Shown here piece after piece: positions 1 to 9,828 of a stretch of DNA of 64,000 nt; positions within the stretch are counted from its first letter, which is position 1, and the number at the start of each line of letters is the position of its first letter. The stretch is taken from assembly GCA_040360365.1 (NCBI GenBank), contig CP136412.1. One strand, 5' to 3'. The translations under genes and the position numbers were made by a program. Source of the stretch: Arcanobacterium_A hippocoleae_A. GTDB taxonomy: Bacteria > Actinomycetota > Actinomycetes > Actinomycetales > Actinomycetaceae. A model generated the notes under the pieces. The model saw nothing but the letters and a program-made list of their open reading frames with translations. It was not told where the DNA came from and ran no database searches.

Positions 1-69
1 GCTGCTCCGATTGCGGCACTGCATTCCGGGCGGGTTCACAGCGTACGGCGTGCAATTATGACGGCATAA
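1..69 (+). CDS. Possible 3' end of an upstream gene (fragment)
   Basis: Frame 1 is open from the window edge to TAA at 67-69, giving 22 residues that end in RRAIMTA. No family can be assigned from so short a tail and chance openness is quite possible. If real, the gene would converge on the polyprenyl synthase that ends at 245. Confidence 0.15.
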   Translation, partial: AAPIAALHSGRVHSVRRAIMTA

Positions 70-190
70 CAGCACAATTGAAACTTTCCTGTACGCTGCA
101 CCGAAACGAACGCACTGAAATCTGCTTTCTGCAGAATTAGCTTTTACACAAGATGAAATCGCAATCTGACCGCAGCAAGATTGTTTCAGT

Positions 191-230
191 GTTCGTCTGA
201 TTTATGTGTTGTTCGTCTGATTTATGTGTT
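191..230. repeat. Perfect 20-bp tandem duplication
   Basis: The 20-mer GTTCGTCTGATTTATGTGTT occurs twice head to tail, at 191-210 and 211-230, just past the 3' end of the minus-strand polyprenyl synthase. It is one of several short duplications in the spacers of this window. Confidence 0.9.
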
Positions 231-244
231 TTCACGTAATTCAA

Positions 245-1333
245 CTAGGATTTGCGTGAACTAAGCTGCTGCACTAACGCATTAAGAATCGATGAGCTTT
301 GTTTCATTTTGCCGATTTCTTCTTTTGCGGCATTCTCGCGGGATTGAATCATTTCTTCATGGATTTCATAAGCTCCGCACTGTTTGATGATATTTTGCAG
401 TTCAGATATCTGTGCGCCTGTCAATGGTTTGCCGAGTGCAGAATCAAGCAGCTCCCGATTACTTGCTGATGTAAGTTTGCGGGTCAAACCGATAAGTACA
501 GTGCGTTTTCCTTCAATCAAATCTCCGCCGCTTGGCTTTCCAGTGGCAGATTCATCCCCGAATACTCCAAGCTGATCGTCGCGAAGTTGAAATGCCTCAC
601 CCAAGGCAATACCGATTTTTGAGAGTTCGTGTATTTGTGTGTCGGTTGCTCCGGCGAGTGCTGCGCCGATTTTCAACGGACATTCGACGGAATAACGCGC
701 AGATTTGTGGTAAATCACATTAAAAGACTGTGCTATTTCTTCATCGTAATTCGCGGTAAACGGCATAAATTCCCGTCGGTTATCAAGGTATTGGCCAAAA
801 GCCACCTCTGCTGTCATGCCATGAAAAATTAATCGTGCTTTTGTTAATGCTGCTTCACTTATATGCTCAGACTTTTCAAAGGTATGGCAAGCGAGTGAGA
901 GCAGGAAGTCTCCGAGTAAAATTGCTGAATTCAATCCGAATTTAGCGGATTTACCTTTAAGCTTTGCGGATTCATGAATTTGGCGAAAAGCAATATGAGC
1001 AGCTGGAAGGCCGCGCCGTGAAAGTGCAGTATCGATGATGTCGTCGTGTATTAATGCTGATCCCTGGTAAAGCTCCAGCGCAGCACCGGCGGTGATTGGA
1101 AGCAGCGAATTTCGAAAATCATCATCTGGAGAAAATGCGGTAAACAATTGCCATCCGGATCCGGCAAATGCGGCGCGAGTGCGTTTGCCATAGGAAAGAA
1201 GCGCTTTTGCCGGAGCAGAAAATTCTTCGTAAAAGTCAGACGAGCGCATTGAAGCTAACCAGTCAGGCGAATCGATTGCCTGAAAAATTCGTTCATTAAC
1301 TTGCATCCGATAGTGTTCAAGCAAAGAGGTCAT
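245..1333 (-). CDS. Trans-isoprenyl diphosphate synthase (polyprenyl synthetase)
   Basis: A complete 362-residue protein of the all-alpha trans-prenyltransferase family, which condenses isopentenyl diphosphate with allylic diphosphates to make C15-C50 chains for quinones, carotenoids or lipid carriers. The first aspartate-rich motif DDIID is at residues 97-101 within LIHDDIIDTALSRRG, and the second, DDQLG, is at 252-256 within FQLRDDQLGVFGD. A lysine- and arginine-bearing diphosphate site (YGKRTRA) lies near residue 50. The start is the ATG at 1333, divergent from the DUF4192 gene. Length is normal for actinobacterial IdsA/GrcC-type enzymes. Chain length cannot be told from sequence alone, so no symbol is given. 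Confidence 0.9.
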   Translation of the reverse strand: MTSLLEHYRMQVNERIFQAIDSPDWLASMRSSDFYEEFSAPAKALLSYGKRTRAAFAGSGWQLFTAFSPDDDFRNSLLPITAGAALELYQGSALIHDDIIDTALSRRGLPAAHIAFRQIHESAKLKGKSAKFGLNSAILLGDFLLSLACHTFEKSEHISEAALTKARLIFHGMTAEVAFGQYLDNRREFMPFTANYDEEIAQSFNVIYHKSARYSVECPLKIGAALAGATDTQIHELSKIGIALGEAFQLRDDQLGVFGDESATGKPSGGDLIEGKRTVLIGLTRKLTSASNRELLDSALGKPLTGAQISELQNIIKQCGAYEIHEEMIQSRENAAKEEIGKMKQSSSILNALVQQLSSRKS

Positions 1334-1488
1334 GTACTTAGCTTAAATGAAAATAAAGTTTTTTACTGTGATTGCAGATTTCGTGCGGGAAAGCTTTGAT
1401 TGTCCACATTGTCAAAAAATGTTTTATTTGTGCACAGCAAACAATGATGCGCTAATACTGACTTGCTTACTGAGCAAAACTTTCTGAT

Positions 1489-2899
1489 ATGAAACAGAAA
1501 CAGATTCTTCACAATGCGCATGAACTTGTGGCGATAGTGCCGCAAGTGCTTGGATTTCGTCCGAAAAACCGGCTTGTTATTTCCGTTGTGACATGCGGTG
1601 AAAATAAAAACTCATCTGCCGATTCAAAAATTTCGTTTTTGATTGGCGATGGCGAATCCGCAAAATTCACTTGTCCGCGGTGTAAACAGCAGCAAATTCA
1701 TTTTATTGGTCCGATTCTCTCGATTAACCTCAAGATGTATTACGGAAAGAAACTTTTCTCACGGGTAGCTAAAGTTCTCACCGGAGTGCCGATATCGCTA
1801 GTAAGTATTGATTGGTACGGCGAACAAATTTCCGAAGATACAAACAATATTGAGCTGCTTAAACAAATACAGCAAATTCAGCGCATAGTTACAAGTTCTT
1901 CGCAGCCCCGGAAGAAACCAGAAAAATCTGCTCTCGATAAGCTGCGAATTCCGATTGACGCACAATACGATAATCCCGTAGTTGTTTCACATCTTACTGA
2001 TTATCAGCAGTGGATTGAAACAAAATATCTTCTTTCTTCCGCATTTTTCAGCGGCTCAGCTGCTGCCGGATTAAATAATCCGCAGGATTCTTGCCGCAGG
2101 CAGAGAACGGAAACTGCGAAAGCGCAGATTTGCGGTAACGGAATATCAGCTGCGGAGAATCTTGAGTATGTGCACAGCTACGCGGCATTAGAAGCTGAAA
2201 GTTTTGCGCAGAATTTTATCGAATCCGGTGCTCCGGCGCTGGCGGCAGCAAACTCTTTGGTGCAGCCGCGGATAACGAACAAAAACTGCTCAACTCATTA
2301 TCGGCGGAAATAATCCAGTTCCAGATAAAAGGAGGTGCTGGGTTAGCACAATGGGGAGATTACTTGGAGTCAAAAGAACTGCTTATTCTTCCGGAAGATG
2401 AGTCTGGTATCAATACGATTGCTGCGCTGCTTGGGAGCTGTGATGATTTACGCTTGCGGGACGCACTTTTGCTCTATGCAATCAGCGCGAATGTGAAAAA
2501 ATTACTGAGATTGATATTGCGCGAGCTGAAATACACCTCCAGGAAGCCAGCCGAAATGAACCGCCGATTGCGCGGATTGAAAGAATGATTGGAAAAATTG
2601 CTTCCCTTGCGAAATATTCAGGAGTGCAGCAAGGAACACTGTATGCAGTAATTGCTTATTTGTTTTGGTGGATTGGAAAGCCTGCAGCCGCATTGGAAAA
2701 TGCGCGATATGCACTTGCTGCGGATCCAAGTTATTCACTCGCAAAACTGATCGTAAAAGCAGTTGAAGCACAAGTGCCCCGCCTTGGCGGAACTAAATCT
2801 GAATATCGGCTAAGCTGCTGCGCAGATATGCGCGGCAAACATTATCTGCGGACATCGAAACAGGTTTGGAAACTGCAATTCCGGAACAAAACGGAATAA
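1489..2899 (+). CDS. DUF4192 family protein, broken by two frameshifts
   Basis: The N-terminus has the DUF4192 opening ELVAIVPQVLGFRPKNRLVI, typical of an actinobacterial family of unknown function found near the principal sigma factor. The frame moves from 1489-2313 to a second frame near 2255 (T3 where T4 restores reading) and to a third near 2500 (A6 where A7 restores it). Joined, the C-terminal part reads ALAADPSYSLAKLI, the expected TPR-like tail of the family. The start is the ATG at 1489. Both breaks sit in base runs, so the gene may be intact in the organism. The last 30 residues before 2899 look unlike the family, and a third break there is possible. Confidence 0.75.
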
Positions 2900-3083
2900 A
2901 AAAGAGCGCAAAAACGTTTGAGGTGTCGAGTCTTATATGTTTTTATTTTCGAAATATCAAGATTAAGCCGATATACTTAGAGTTCGGATAATCTCGAGTT
3001 TTCTAGAATGAATACTGATTCGGTGTAGTTCTTTGCATTCAAAGTTCGTATTCATTCTCATTCGCCAATATGAAAGGGCACAC

Positions 3084-4644
3084 GTGGCTGTTTCCAAAAA
3101 GACCGCAGAAGCTAAGAGTACTTCAAATGCTGTGATTGAACGTCCAAAAACTGTCGCTCCAAAGGCAGACTGGATTTCCTATCGTGTAAGTACTGGCCAG
3201 CTAAGTGTAGAAGTAGCAACGTTACTGACAAAAAAGAGCTGATTGACTTTAATGCTAGTGATTCTGATTCCGCTGCGGGAAAAAGAAATCTGAGAATAGC
3301 GGTGTAAATGCCGAAACTGCAGCTGCTGCAGCGAAAAAGAACACGAAAGTACAGCCTGCAAAGCGGAAATCGCATGAAGATAAAACGCCTGAAACAGATT
3401 CGCGAAAGCTGAAAACACCTGGCAGTGCTAATAGTACGGATGCTGCTATTGACATCGACGAAATAGCCGAAGATGAAGAACTCGACGTTATCCAGACTCC
3501 GAATGAACCAGATCATCTTGAGGACGAGGAAATTGATCTCGATGATGTGGAAAATACTGACGATGATGAAGACGACCACGACCTTGCAGATGATTTAGAA
3601 ATTGAATCAGGCGAGGAGCCGGAAGAGACCGAAGACGAGAAGCACGATAAAGCACAGACCAGAAAGTCTGGCGGTTTCGTGATGAAAGATTCGGACGATA
3701 CAGACGAACCGCAGCAGCGCGTAATGGTTGCTGGCGCAACAGCCGATCCCGTGAAAGATTATCTGAAGCAAATCGGTAAAGTTGCATTGCTTAACGCAGA
3801 GCAGGAAGTTGAACTTGCGAAACGAATCGAAGCTGGTCTTTTTGCCCGTCATCTTCTTGAAAATACCGAGATTAGCGACACGAGATACCGTCGGGAGCTG
3901 ATTGCGATTTCGCGCGACGGTCACGCTGCGAAAAATCACTTGCTTGAAGCGAATCTCCGGCTGGTCGTCTCTTTAGCGAAACGCTACACTGGCCGCGGAA
4001 TGCTTTTCCTGGATTTGATTCAAGAAGGAAATCTCGGTCTTGTGCGTGCAGTTGAAAAATTTGACTATGCCAAAGGATATAAGTTTTCTACCTATGCAAC
4101 CTGGTGGATTCGGCAGGCAATTACACGTGCGATGGCAGACCAGGCCCGGACGATCCGAATTCCGGTGCATATGGTCGAAGTGATTAATAAACTTGCACGT
4201 GTCCAACGGCAAATGCTGCAAGATCTTGGACGGGAACCCACCGTCGAAGAACTCTCGCTTGAGCTTGATATGACTGAAGAAAAAGTTATTGAAGTGCAAA
4301 AGTACGGACGTGAGCCGATTTCTTTACACACTCCGCTCGGCGAAGATGGCGACTCAGAATTTGGAGACTTGATTGAAGACTCCGAAGCAGTGGTACCCGC
4401 TGATGCGGTTGGTTTCACGCTGCTTCAGGAGCAGCTGCATCAAGTTCTCGATACCCTTTCAGAGCGTGAAGCCGGCGTAATTTCAATGCGTTTCGGTCTC
4501 ACCGATGGCCAGCCAAAGACGCTTGACGAAATCGGCAAAGTTTATGGCGTTACCCGTGAGCGCATTCGGCAGATTGAATCAAAAACGATGTCGAAGCTCC
4601 GGCATCCTTCCCGCTCGCAGGTTCTTCGCGATTATCTCGATTAA
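3084..4644 (+). CDS. rpoD: Principal RNA polymerase sigma factor (sigma-70, SigA/HrdB type)
   Basis: The essential housekeeping sigma factor, which directs RNA polymerase to most promoters. Region 1.2 (DPVKDYLKQIGKVALL), region 2 (FLDLIQEGNLGLVRAVEKFD, then YKFSTYATWWIRQAIT), region 3 and region 4 (LDEIGKVYGVTRERIRQIE) are all present. An acidic, low-complexity N-terminal extension is usual in Actinobacteria. I place the start at GTG 3084, behind GAAAGGG, giving MAVSKKTAEAK. Two one-base losses break the extension, near 3230 (A6 for A7) and near 3285 (A5 for A6). The conserved part from 3547 on is in one frame. A convergent hairpin follows at 4700-4738. Confidence 0.93.
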
Positions 4645-4699
4645 TCTTTGATAATTTACCGCGAAATTTTGTTTTTTGTTTTCACAAGTTGCTGGCAGG

Positions 4700-4738
4700 C
4701 AGCCGGCAGGAGGAAAATGGTGTTCTTGCTGCCGGCTG
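4700..4738. terminator. Hairpin between convergent rpoD and exonuclease genes
   Basis: The perfect 10-bp arms CAGCCGGCAG (4700-4709) and CTGCCGGCTG (4729-4738) flank a 19-nt loop. Lying between two converging genes, it can serve both strands as a terminator, although there is no long T tract on either side. Confidence 0.55.
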
Positions 4739-4783
4739 ATTGCATTGCCGGATTGCTTGAAAACGAGTGAAAAGCGATACTGA

Positions 4784-4807
4784 TTCTTTAGCAAATTCTT
4801 TAGCAAA
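4784..4807. repeat. Perfect 12-bp tandem duplication
   Basis: TTCTTTAGCAAA is repeated head to tail at 4784-4795 and 4796-4807. The second copy covers the stop codon and last codons of the minus-strand exonuclease gene, so the duplication may have changed the 3' end of that gene. Confidence 0.9.
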
Positions 4808-5593
4808 TCCGGAAAATCGATTTTCCAGAACTTTTCGAATCTATCCGATTTTTCTCCGCTCCGGTAATATCCCGGTAATCGTTAAAAAATAATTTCGGTG
4901 TGCAGGCCTGAATGATATGCTCACTGGGAAGCACTTTCTTCCCGGTGCGGTCAAACGCAATATTCGTGAACCGCTGCCCGATTAATTCCGACGAAACATA
5001 AGTTTGGAGTAACGCAGCGGCGGCTTGTGCGTCAGCTAACGCCCGATGCTTTGGCTGATACTTAATTCCGAGCCGAACTACGAGATTTTTCAGTGAATGT
5101 GAACCAGGCGGACAATAAATACGGGATTGGTTCATGGTACAAATAGATTGAGATAACTTTAGCCGCAAATCATTCCCGCTGCGTGCAAACTCCGCATTGA
5201 GAAAACTAATATCGAAAGCTGCATTATGCGCGACGATAATTCGTTTTTTCAGAATTTGCGCAAGTTTTAGCTGAATATCTTCGAAAAAAGGGGCGTCTGC
5301 AATATCCTCGTTACGGATTCCGTGAACGAAAACTGCGCCGGTATCACGCCGCGGATTGACAAGTGCGGAAAATTTTCCTTCAACCTGCAGATGCTTATTG
5401 AACAGAATTACCCCGATTTCAACGATGCGGTCATGGCGCGGGTTCAGCCCAGTGGTTTCAACATCAACCACAGCAAGCGGGTTGCTGAAGTCTATGGCAG
5501 GTAAATTACGGTTCTCCGAAATTGCACTATTTAACGGAACATATTCTGCTGCAAAAAATCTTGATCTTCCGGTTTCCGCAAAACTGCACGCAT
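4800..5593 (-). CDS. DnaQ/DEDDh-type 3'-5' exonuclease
   Basis: An exonuclease of the DNA polymerase III epsilon (DEDDh) family. ExoI carries Asp and Glu in VVDVETTGLNPRHDRIVEIG, ExoII lies in IVAHNAAFDISFLNAEF, and ExoIII has the His and Asp of KHRALADAQAA. The catalytic part begins at GTG 5471, but the frame stays open upstream. Adding one T to the T6 run near 5550 joins it to an ATG at 5593 (MRAVLRKPEDQDFF...), which I prefer as the start. It lacks a helicase or GIY-YIG domain, so it may be a stand-alone proofreading or repair nuclease. It lies convergent to rpoD. Confidence 0.8.
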
Positions 5594-5601
5594 AAATTCA
5601 C

Positions 5602-5643
5602 TCACAGACTAAAGCATACACATATCGTTCACAGACTAAAGCA
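5602..5643. repeat. Direct repeat, two 15-bp copies
   Basis: TCACAGACTAAAGCA occurs at 5602-5616 and again at 5629-5643, in the divergent spacer between the exonuclease and the DUF7455 gene. Function is unknown. It could be a binding site pair or a simple duplication. Confidence 0.85.
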
Positions 5644-5740
5644 CCCACATGCGCACCCGCATTTTGCTGTGCGCTTTCGTCATTTGCGAAAGGAGTGAAC
5701 ATCACCGGATATTTTATTCCAGTTATGGTTATATCTAAGT

Positions 5741-5989
5741 ATGAACGAAACGAAAGATTCTCAAATCAAAAATATCCAAACTTCTGCAAAGAATTTACCG
5801 GCATCAGCTTCAGAACCAGTACTCGGAAAACAAGACCGCTGCGATGCCTGCGGGGCGCAAGCGTACGTGAAAGTACAGCTGGAATTCGGTGTATTGCTCT
5901 TTTGCGCACACCATGCAAAGCAGCACGCAGAAAAAATCGCTGATCTTGCAGTCGATATAGTTGATGAAACTTATCGAATTCAAGCATAA
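5741..5989 (+). CDS. Small zinc-ribbon-like protein, DUF7455 family
   Basis: An 82-residue protein with a conserved core CDACGAQAYVKVQLEFGVLL followed by FCAHHAKQHAEKI. The CxxC pair and the C-H-H cluster suggest a single metal-binding finger. Proteins of this family lie between the principal sigma factor and the topoisomerase IV B gene in many Actinobacteria, which is exactly its place here. Their function is not known. The start is the ATG at 5741. A weak ribosome-binding site makes other nearby starts possible. Confidence 0.8.
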   Translation: MNETKDSQIKNIQTSAKNLPASASEPVLGKQDRCDACGAQAYVKVQLEFGVLLFCAHHAKQHAEKIADLAVDIVDETYRIQA

Positions 5990-6151
5990 ACCGCAGTATC
6001 GGCAATAACTGGAAAGTATAAATCACGTCACCGGACGATACTTCCGGATTCCGAACTCAATCATCCTGTATACCCGGAAAATCAATATTTCCATTTCCGT
6101 TTCAGATTCGGGCTGGTTAGCGTCCAGCGTGAATTAGCTTAGTGCAGTTAA

Positions 6152-6199
6152 GCGTGCAAGGCTCATCACATTAGATTTGATGTGATGAGCCTTGCACGC
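6152..6199. promoter_or_regulatory. Perfect 20-bp inverted repeat in the parE leader
   Basis: Arms at 6152-6171 (GCGTGCAAGGCTCATCACAT) and 6180-6199 are exact reverse complements with an 8-nt loop. The hairpin ends about 43 bp before the parE start codon. No T tract follows on the plus strand. It may end transcription from the DUF7455 gene, act as a leader structure for parE, or be the footprint of a small mobile repeat. Confidence 0.8.
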
Positions 6200-6241
6200 G
6201 GATATGCCTATTGAAATCGAAACAATAGATAGTATTTCCAA

Positions 6242-8405
6242 GTGACTCAAACTGAAGTAAAAAAGAAGCATATACCGCACGCCACCTTTCCGTGCTTGAA
6301 GGTCTTGAAGCTGTCCGGAAACGCCCCGGCATGTACATCGGTTCTACGGATTCACGCGGCTTAATGCATTGCGCGTGGGAGATTATTGATAATGCTGTCG
6401 ATGAAGCAATTGAAGGGTATGCAAACGAGATTCTCGTTACCCTCCACGCTGATAGCTCCGTCGAGGTAGTTGATAACGGCCGCGGAATCCCGGTAGACGA
6501 GGTTCCAGGCACCGGTGCTTCCGGCGTTGAAGTCGTGTATACGAAACTTCATGCCGGCGGTAAATTCGGCGGAGGATCTTATTCTGCCTCCGGCGGGCTG
6601 CACGGTGTTGGCGCATCCGTCGTTAATGCGCTTTCAATGCGTCTTGAAGTTGAAGTAAACCGTGACGGTAAAATCTGGGCAATGTCTTTTCGGCGCGGAG
6701 AGCCGGGAATATTTAAAGATAATCACGGTGAGATTCGGCCGGATGCGGTATTTGAACCTTTTGTGGAGTCCTCACAGCTGCGTGTGGTGGGAAAAACTGC
6801 AAAAAACAAAACTGGTACGCGGGTGCGGTACTGGGCGGATCCGCAGATTTTCCCGAAAAATGCCGAATTTAGTTTTGCCGAATTGCGTGAGCGTGTGCGT
6901 GAGAAAGCTTTTTGATTCCCGGGCTGAAGATTCGGCTGCGCGACGAGCGCCTCAGCGATAAACGTGATGAGCCGGAAAATAACCGTTTGCATGGTGAAAT
7001 CGCGCCAGTGGTTGAAGAAGAATTTTCCTATGCCGGGGGAGTTGTTGATTTTGTGAATTTTCTTGCTCCGGATCATCCGGTTACTGATGTGATTCAAATT
7101 AGCGGAAGCGATACCTTTACCGAAATCGTCCAGACGTTAGATAAAGAATCAGGGCATTTAAAACCGCAGGAAGTAGAACGCGAATGCAAGGTCGATATCG
7201 CACTGCGCTGGGGAACCGGATACGAAAAGCTGGAGCAGTCTTACGTAAATATTATTGCCACACCGAAAGGCGGCACACATTTACAAGGATTTGAAAACGG
7301 CTTAGTAAAAGCTGTACGTGCGCAAATTGAAGCAAAAGCACGGCAGCTGAAAGTTACTGCACGTGATGCAAAGATTGAAAAAGACGATGTGCTTGCAGGT
7401 TTGACATCCGTTGTGACGGTTAAATTTCCCGAACCGCAATTTGAAGGGCAAACGAAAGAAATTCTTGGTACCGCCCCAATTCGGCAGATCGTTGCGAAGA
7501 TTGTTGATACGCAGATTACTGCCGTATTCAATTCCAAAAAGCGTGACCAGAAAACTGAAAATATGCGGGTTCTTGAGAAAATTGTTGCGGAAATGCGGGC
7601 GCGTATTGCCGCCCGCACGCAGAAGGAAATTTCACGGCGCAAAAATGCTTTGGAAGCTTCCACATTGCCGGCGAAACTTGCCGACTGCCGCTCAGATAAT
7701 ATTGAAAAGTCAGAACTGTTTATCGTTGAAGGTGATTCGGCGCTGGGGACAGCGAAACTTGCGCGTTCTTCTGAATTTCAGGCGCTGCTCCCGATTCGCG
7801 GAAAAATTTTGAATGTGCAAAAAGCTTCACCGGCTGACATTTTGAAAAACCAGGAAGTCGCGTCGATTATTCAAGTTATCGGGGCGGGATCTGGACGCAC
7901 ATTCGATTTGGATTCTGCACGATACGGCAAAGTTATTTTTATGACCGACGCAGACGTTGATGGCGCGCATATTCGGACACTTCTGCTCACACTGTTTTTC
8001 CGGTATATGCGGCCGCTAGTGGAAGCTGGCAGAGTATATGCGGCGGTACCGCCATTACATCGGGTTGAGGTAGTTGGGAAAGGGAAACAGAAGCGCGAAT
8101 ATATATACACCTATTCCGATTTTGAGCTGCACCAGGTTCTCGCAAAATTACAAAAGCAGAAACGCACATATAAGGAGCCGATTCAGCGTTACAAGGGACT
8201 TGGTGAAATGGATGCAGACCAGCTGGCGGAAACCACGATGGATCCGGCGCGCCGCACGCTCAGGCGAATTTCGATGGAAGATGCAGCAGCGCTTAGTGAT
8301 GCCGAGGAAACTTTTGAGCTTTTAATGGGATCCGATGTTGCTCCGCGAAAAGACTTTATTGTTGATGGTGCGACTTCAATTACCCGCGAGCAAATCGATG
8401 CATGA
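6242..8405 (+). CDS. parE: DNA topoisomerase IV subunit B (GyrB-like ATPase), two frameshifts
   Basis: The ATPase subunit of a type II topoisomerase that, with ParC, unlinks replicated chromosomes. The GHKL ATP site is clear (WEIIDNAVDEA, DNGRGIP, GGLHGVGASVVNAL), as are the Toprim motifs (EGDSALGTAK, DADVDGAHIRT) and the C-terminal YKGLGEMDADQLAET. The start GTG at 6242 gives MTQTEVKK. Two breaks occur: near 6262 (A6 for A7) and near 6910 (T5 for T6, in a stretch that should read AFLIPGLKIRL). The joined length of about 721 residues is normal. Position next to the sigma factor and a separate parC nearby favour ParE over GyrB. Confidence 0.9.
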
Positions 8406-8840
8406 GGTTTTATCAGCTATTTTCACATTTTAAAAGTCGGCGGTAAATAGTGGTTAACTAATAAGTCTTTACGATTTTTTATGTTATCCATATCCTATTT
8501 TGACGTATTTGAAGTGTGAAATACCTCTATAGATTGTGAATATGCAGCTTCTTAAGCGGATAACTTCAATCTTCATGTAATAGAATGTCCACAGCTTGCA
8601 GGTATTTTCTGCTAAACTTCAGTTTCATCTTAAAAGTTATCTGAAGATAACAGCAGAGGGTGCTGAAAGGTGATATTTTGTTTGCCGGTCAAACATCTAA
8701 TCACGGTTTATGCGCAAGTAAAATTTCCGTAATAATTGTCCATGTGTCTTCGGGATTCCTGTTTCGGATTGCGGCGGCACTCGAGTAGATTGGTACGCTT
8801 TTAGTTTTTCTGAACTAAATTTAGTATCCAAGGAGAACCA
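8406..8840. other. 435-bp spacer upstream of the opp operon
   Basis: No open frame of coding quality is seen. The segment is AT-rich and likely holds the opp promoter. It contains the hyphenated palindrome at 8636-8651 and, just before oppB, the strong ribosome-binding site AAGGAGAA at about 8830. Confidence 0.6.
8636..8651. promoter_or_regulatory. Hyphenated palindrome, possible operator
   Basis: GTTATC-tgaa-GATAAC forms two perfect 6-bp half-sites with a 4-bp spacer, about 190 bp upstream of oppB. The symmetry suits a dimeric regulator. No known consensus is matched. Confidence 0.4.
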
Positions 8841-9824
8841 ATGGTTCGATACCTTTTAAGGAAAGTACTAACGTGGTTTGTGACGATTTTTCTTGCCACT
8901 AATATTACGTACTTTCTAGCTAACTTTTTCCTCGATCCAACTTCAATTTATGTTGGCCGACGGCCGCCGCTTCCGCGGGATCAGATTCTCGCCACACTGC
9001 AGCCGTTAAACCTGAATCCGGAAGAAAATATTTTCATTCGTTGGTGGCGCTGGATTTCAGGGATTGTTACCCGCTGGGATTGGGGATATGCTCCGCTGGG
9101 AACTCCGGTGGGTGAAGAAATCTCGTATCGAATTTGGGTTTCTGCGCAGCTGCTCCTCGGCGCAACTGTGATTGCGGTTATAATCGGAGTACTTCTTGGT
9201 GTGTTCGCTGCAGGGCGGCAGTACTCGGGTTGGGATCGGGTAATTCAAGGTGCAGCAATTTTTGCGTTGAATCTGCATATTGTTGTTGCCGGGATGCTCG
9301 TGGTGCTGCTTGCATTATGGATAAACCGAACTGCCGGTGTTCGTCTGCTCTATGTAACCGGAGCTGCTTCGCTTGATGTTGAAGGATTTTTCCCGAGTTT
9401 AATTGATTTTGTGCAGCATCTGACTTTGCCGACGATTGCCTTGGTTACTACGTCTTTTGCGAGTTACTACTTCATGCAGCGTTCACTTTTGCTCGATAAT
9501 ATTGAAGCTGATTATGTCCGCACTGCGCGGGCAAAAGGTTTAACGCGAACGCAGGCGATTCGCCGCCACGCATTACGGACCTCGATTATTCCGGTAGCCA
9601 CATCGGTGGCATTCTCCATTCCCGGCATTTTTACCGGCGCAGTGCTTACCGAAACCATTTTCAACTGGCATGGGATGGGAGAGTATTTTATTAAGACTTT
9701 GAATGGCAACGACATTAACGGTGTAGTTGCGGTTGCCGCTTTTGGCGCATTAACTACCGCAATCGGCGCAGTGCTTGCTGATTTCTTAGTCGTTTACCTT
9801 GATCCGCGAGTGAGAGTGAGCTAA
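8841..9824 (+). CDS. oppB: Oligopeptide/dipeptide ABC transporter permease, OppB type
   Basis: A 327-residue inner-membrane permease, first gene of the operon. It opens with MVRYLLRKVLTWFVTIFLAT, the typical amphipathic start and first membrane segment of DppB/OppB, and has about six membrane segments. The conserved EAA loop, which contacts the ATPase, is YVRTARAKGLTRTQAIRRHA followed by FTGAVLTETIFNWHGMG. The ATG at 8841 follows AAGGAGAACC at good spacing. It ends 4 bp before oppC. The protein is intact. Confidence 0.92.
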   Translation: MVRYLLRKVLTWFVTIFLATNITYFLANFFLDPTSIYVGRRPPLPRDQILATLQPLNLNPEENIFIRWWRWISGIVTRWDWGYAPLGTPVGEEISYRIWVSAQLLLGATVIAVIIGVLLGVFAAGRQYSGWDRVIQGAAIFALNLHIVVAGMLVVLLALWINRTAGVRLLYVTGAASLDVEGFFPSLIDFVQHLTLPTIALVTTSFASYYFMQRSLLLDNIEADYVRTARAKGLTRTQAIRRHALRTSIIPVATSVAFSIPGIFTGAVLTETIFNWHGMGEYFIKTLNGNDINGVVAVAAFGALTTAIGAVLADFLVVYLDPRVRVS

Positions 9825-9828
9825 AGAT

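Noticed and set aside
3033..3242. Separate small gene upstream of rpoD
   Set aside because: From GTG 3084 on it is the rpoD N-terminus; two one-base shifts in A runs separate it from the rest.
6905..6920. Programmed ribosomal frameshift in parE
   Set aside because: The break is a T run one base short, as in many unrelated genes of the window; there is no pseudoknot or conserved slippery design, and the direction is always the same.
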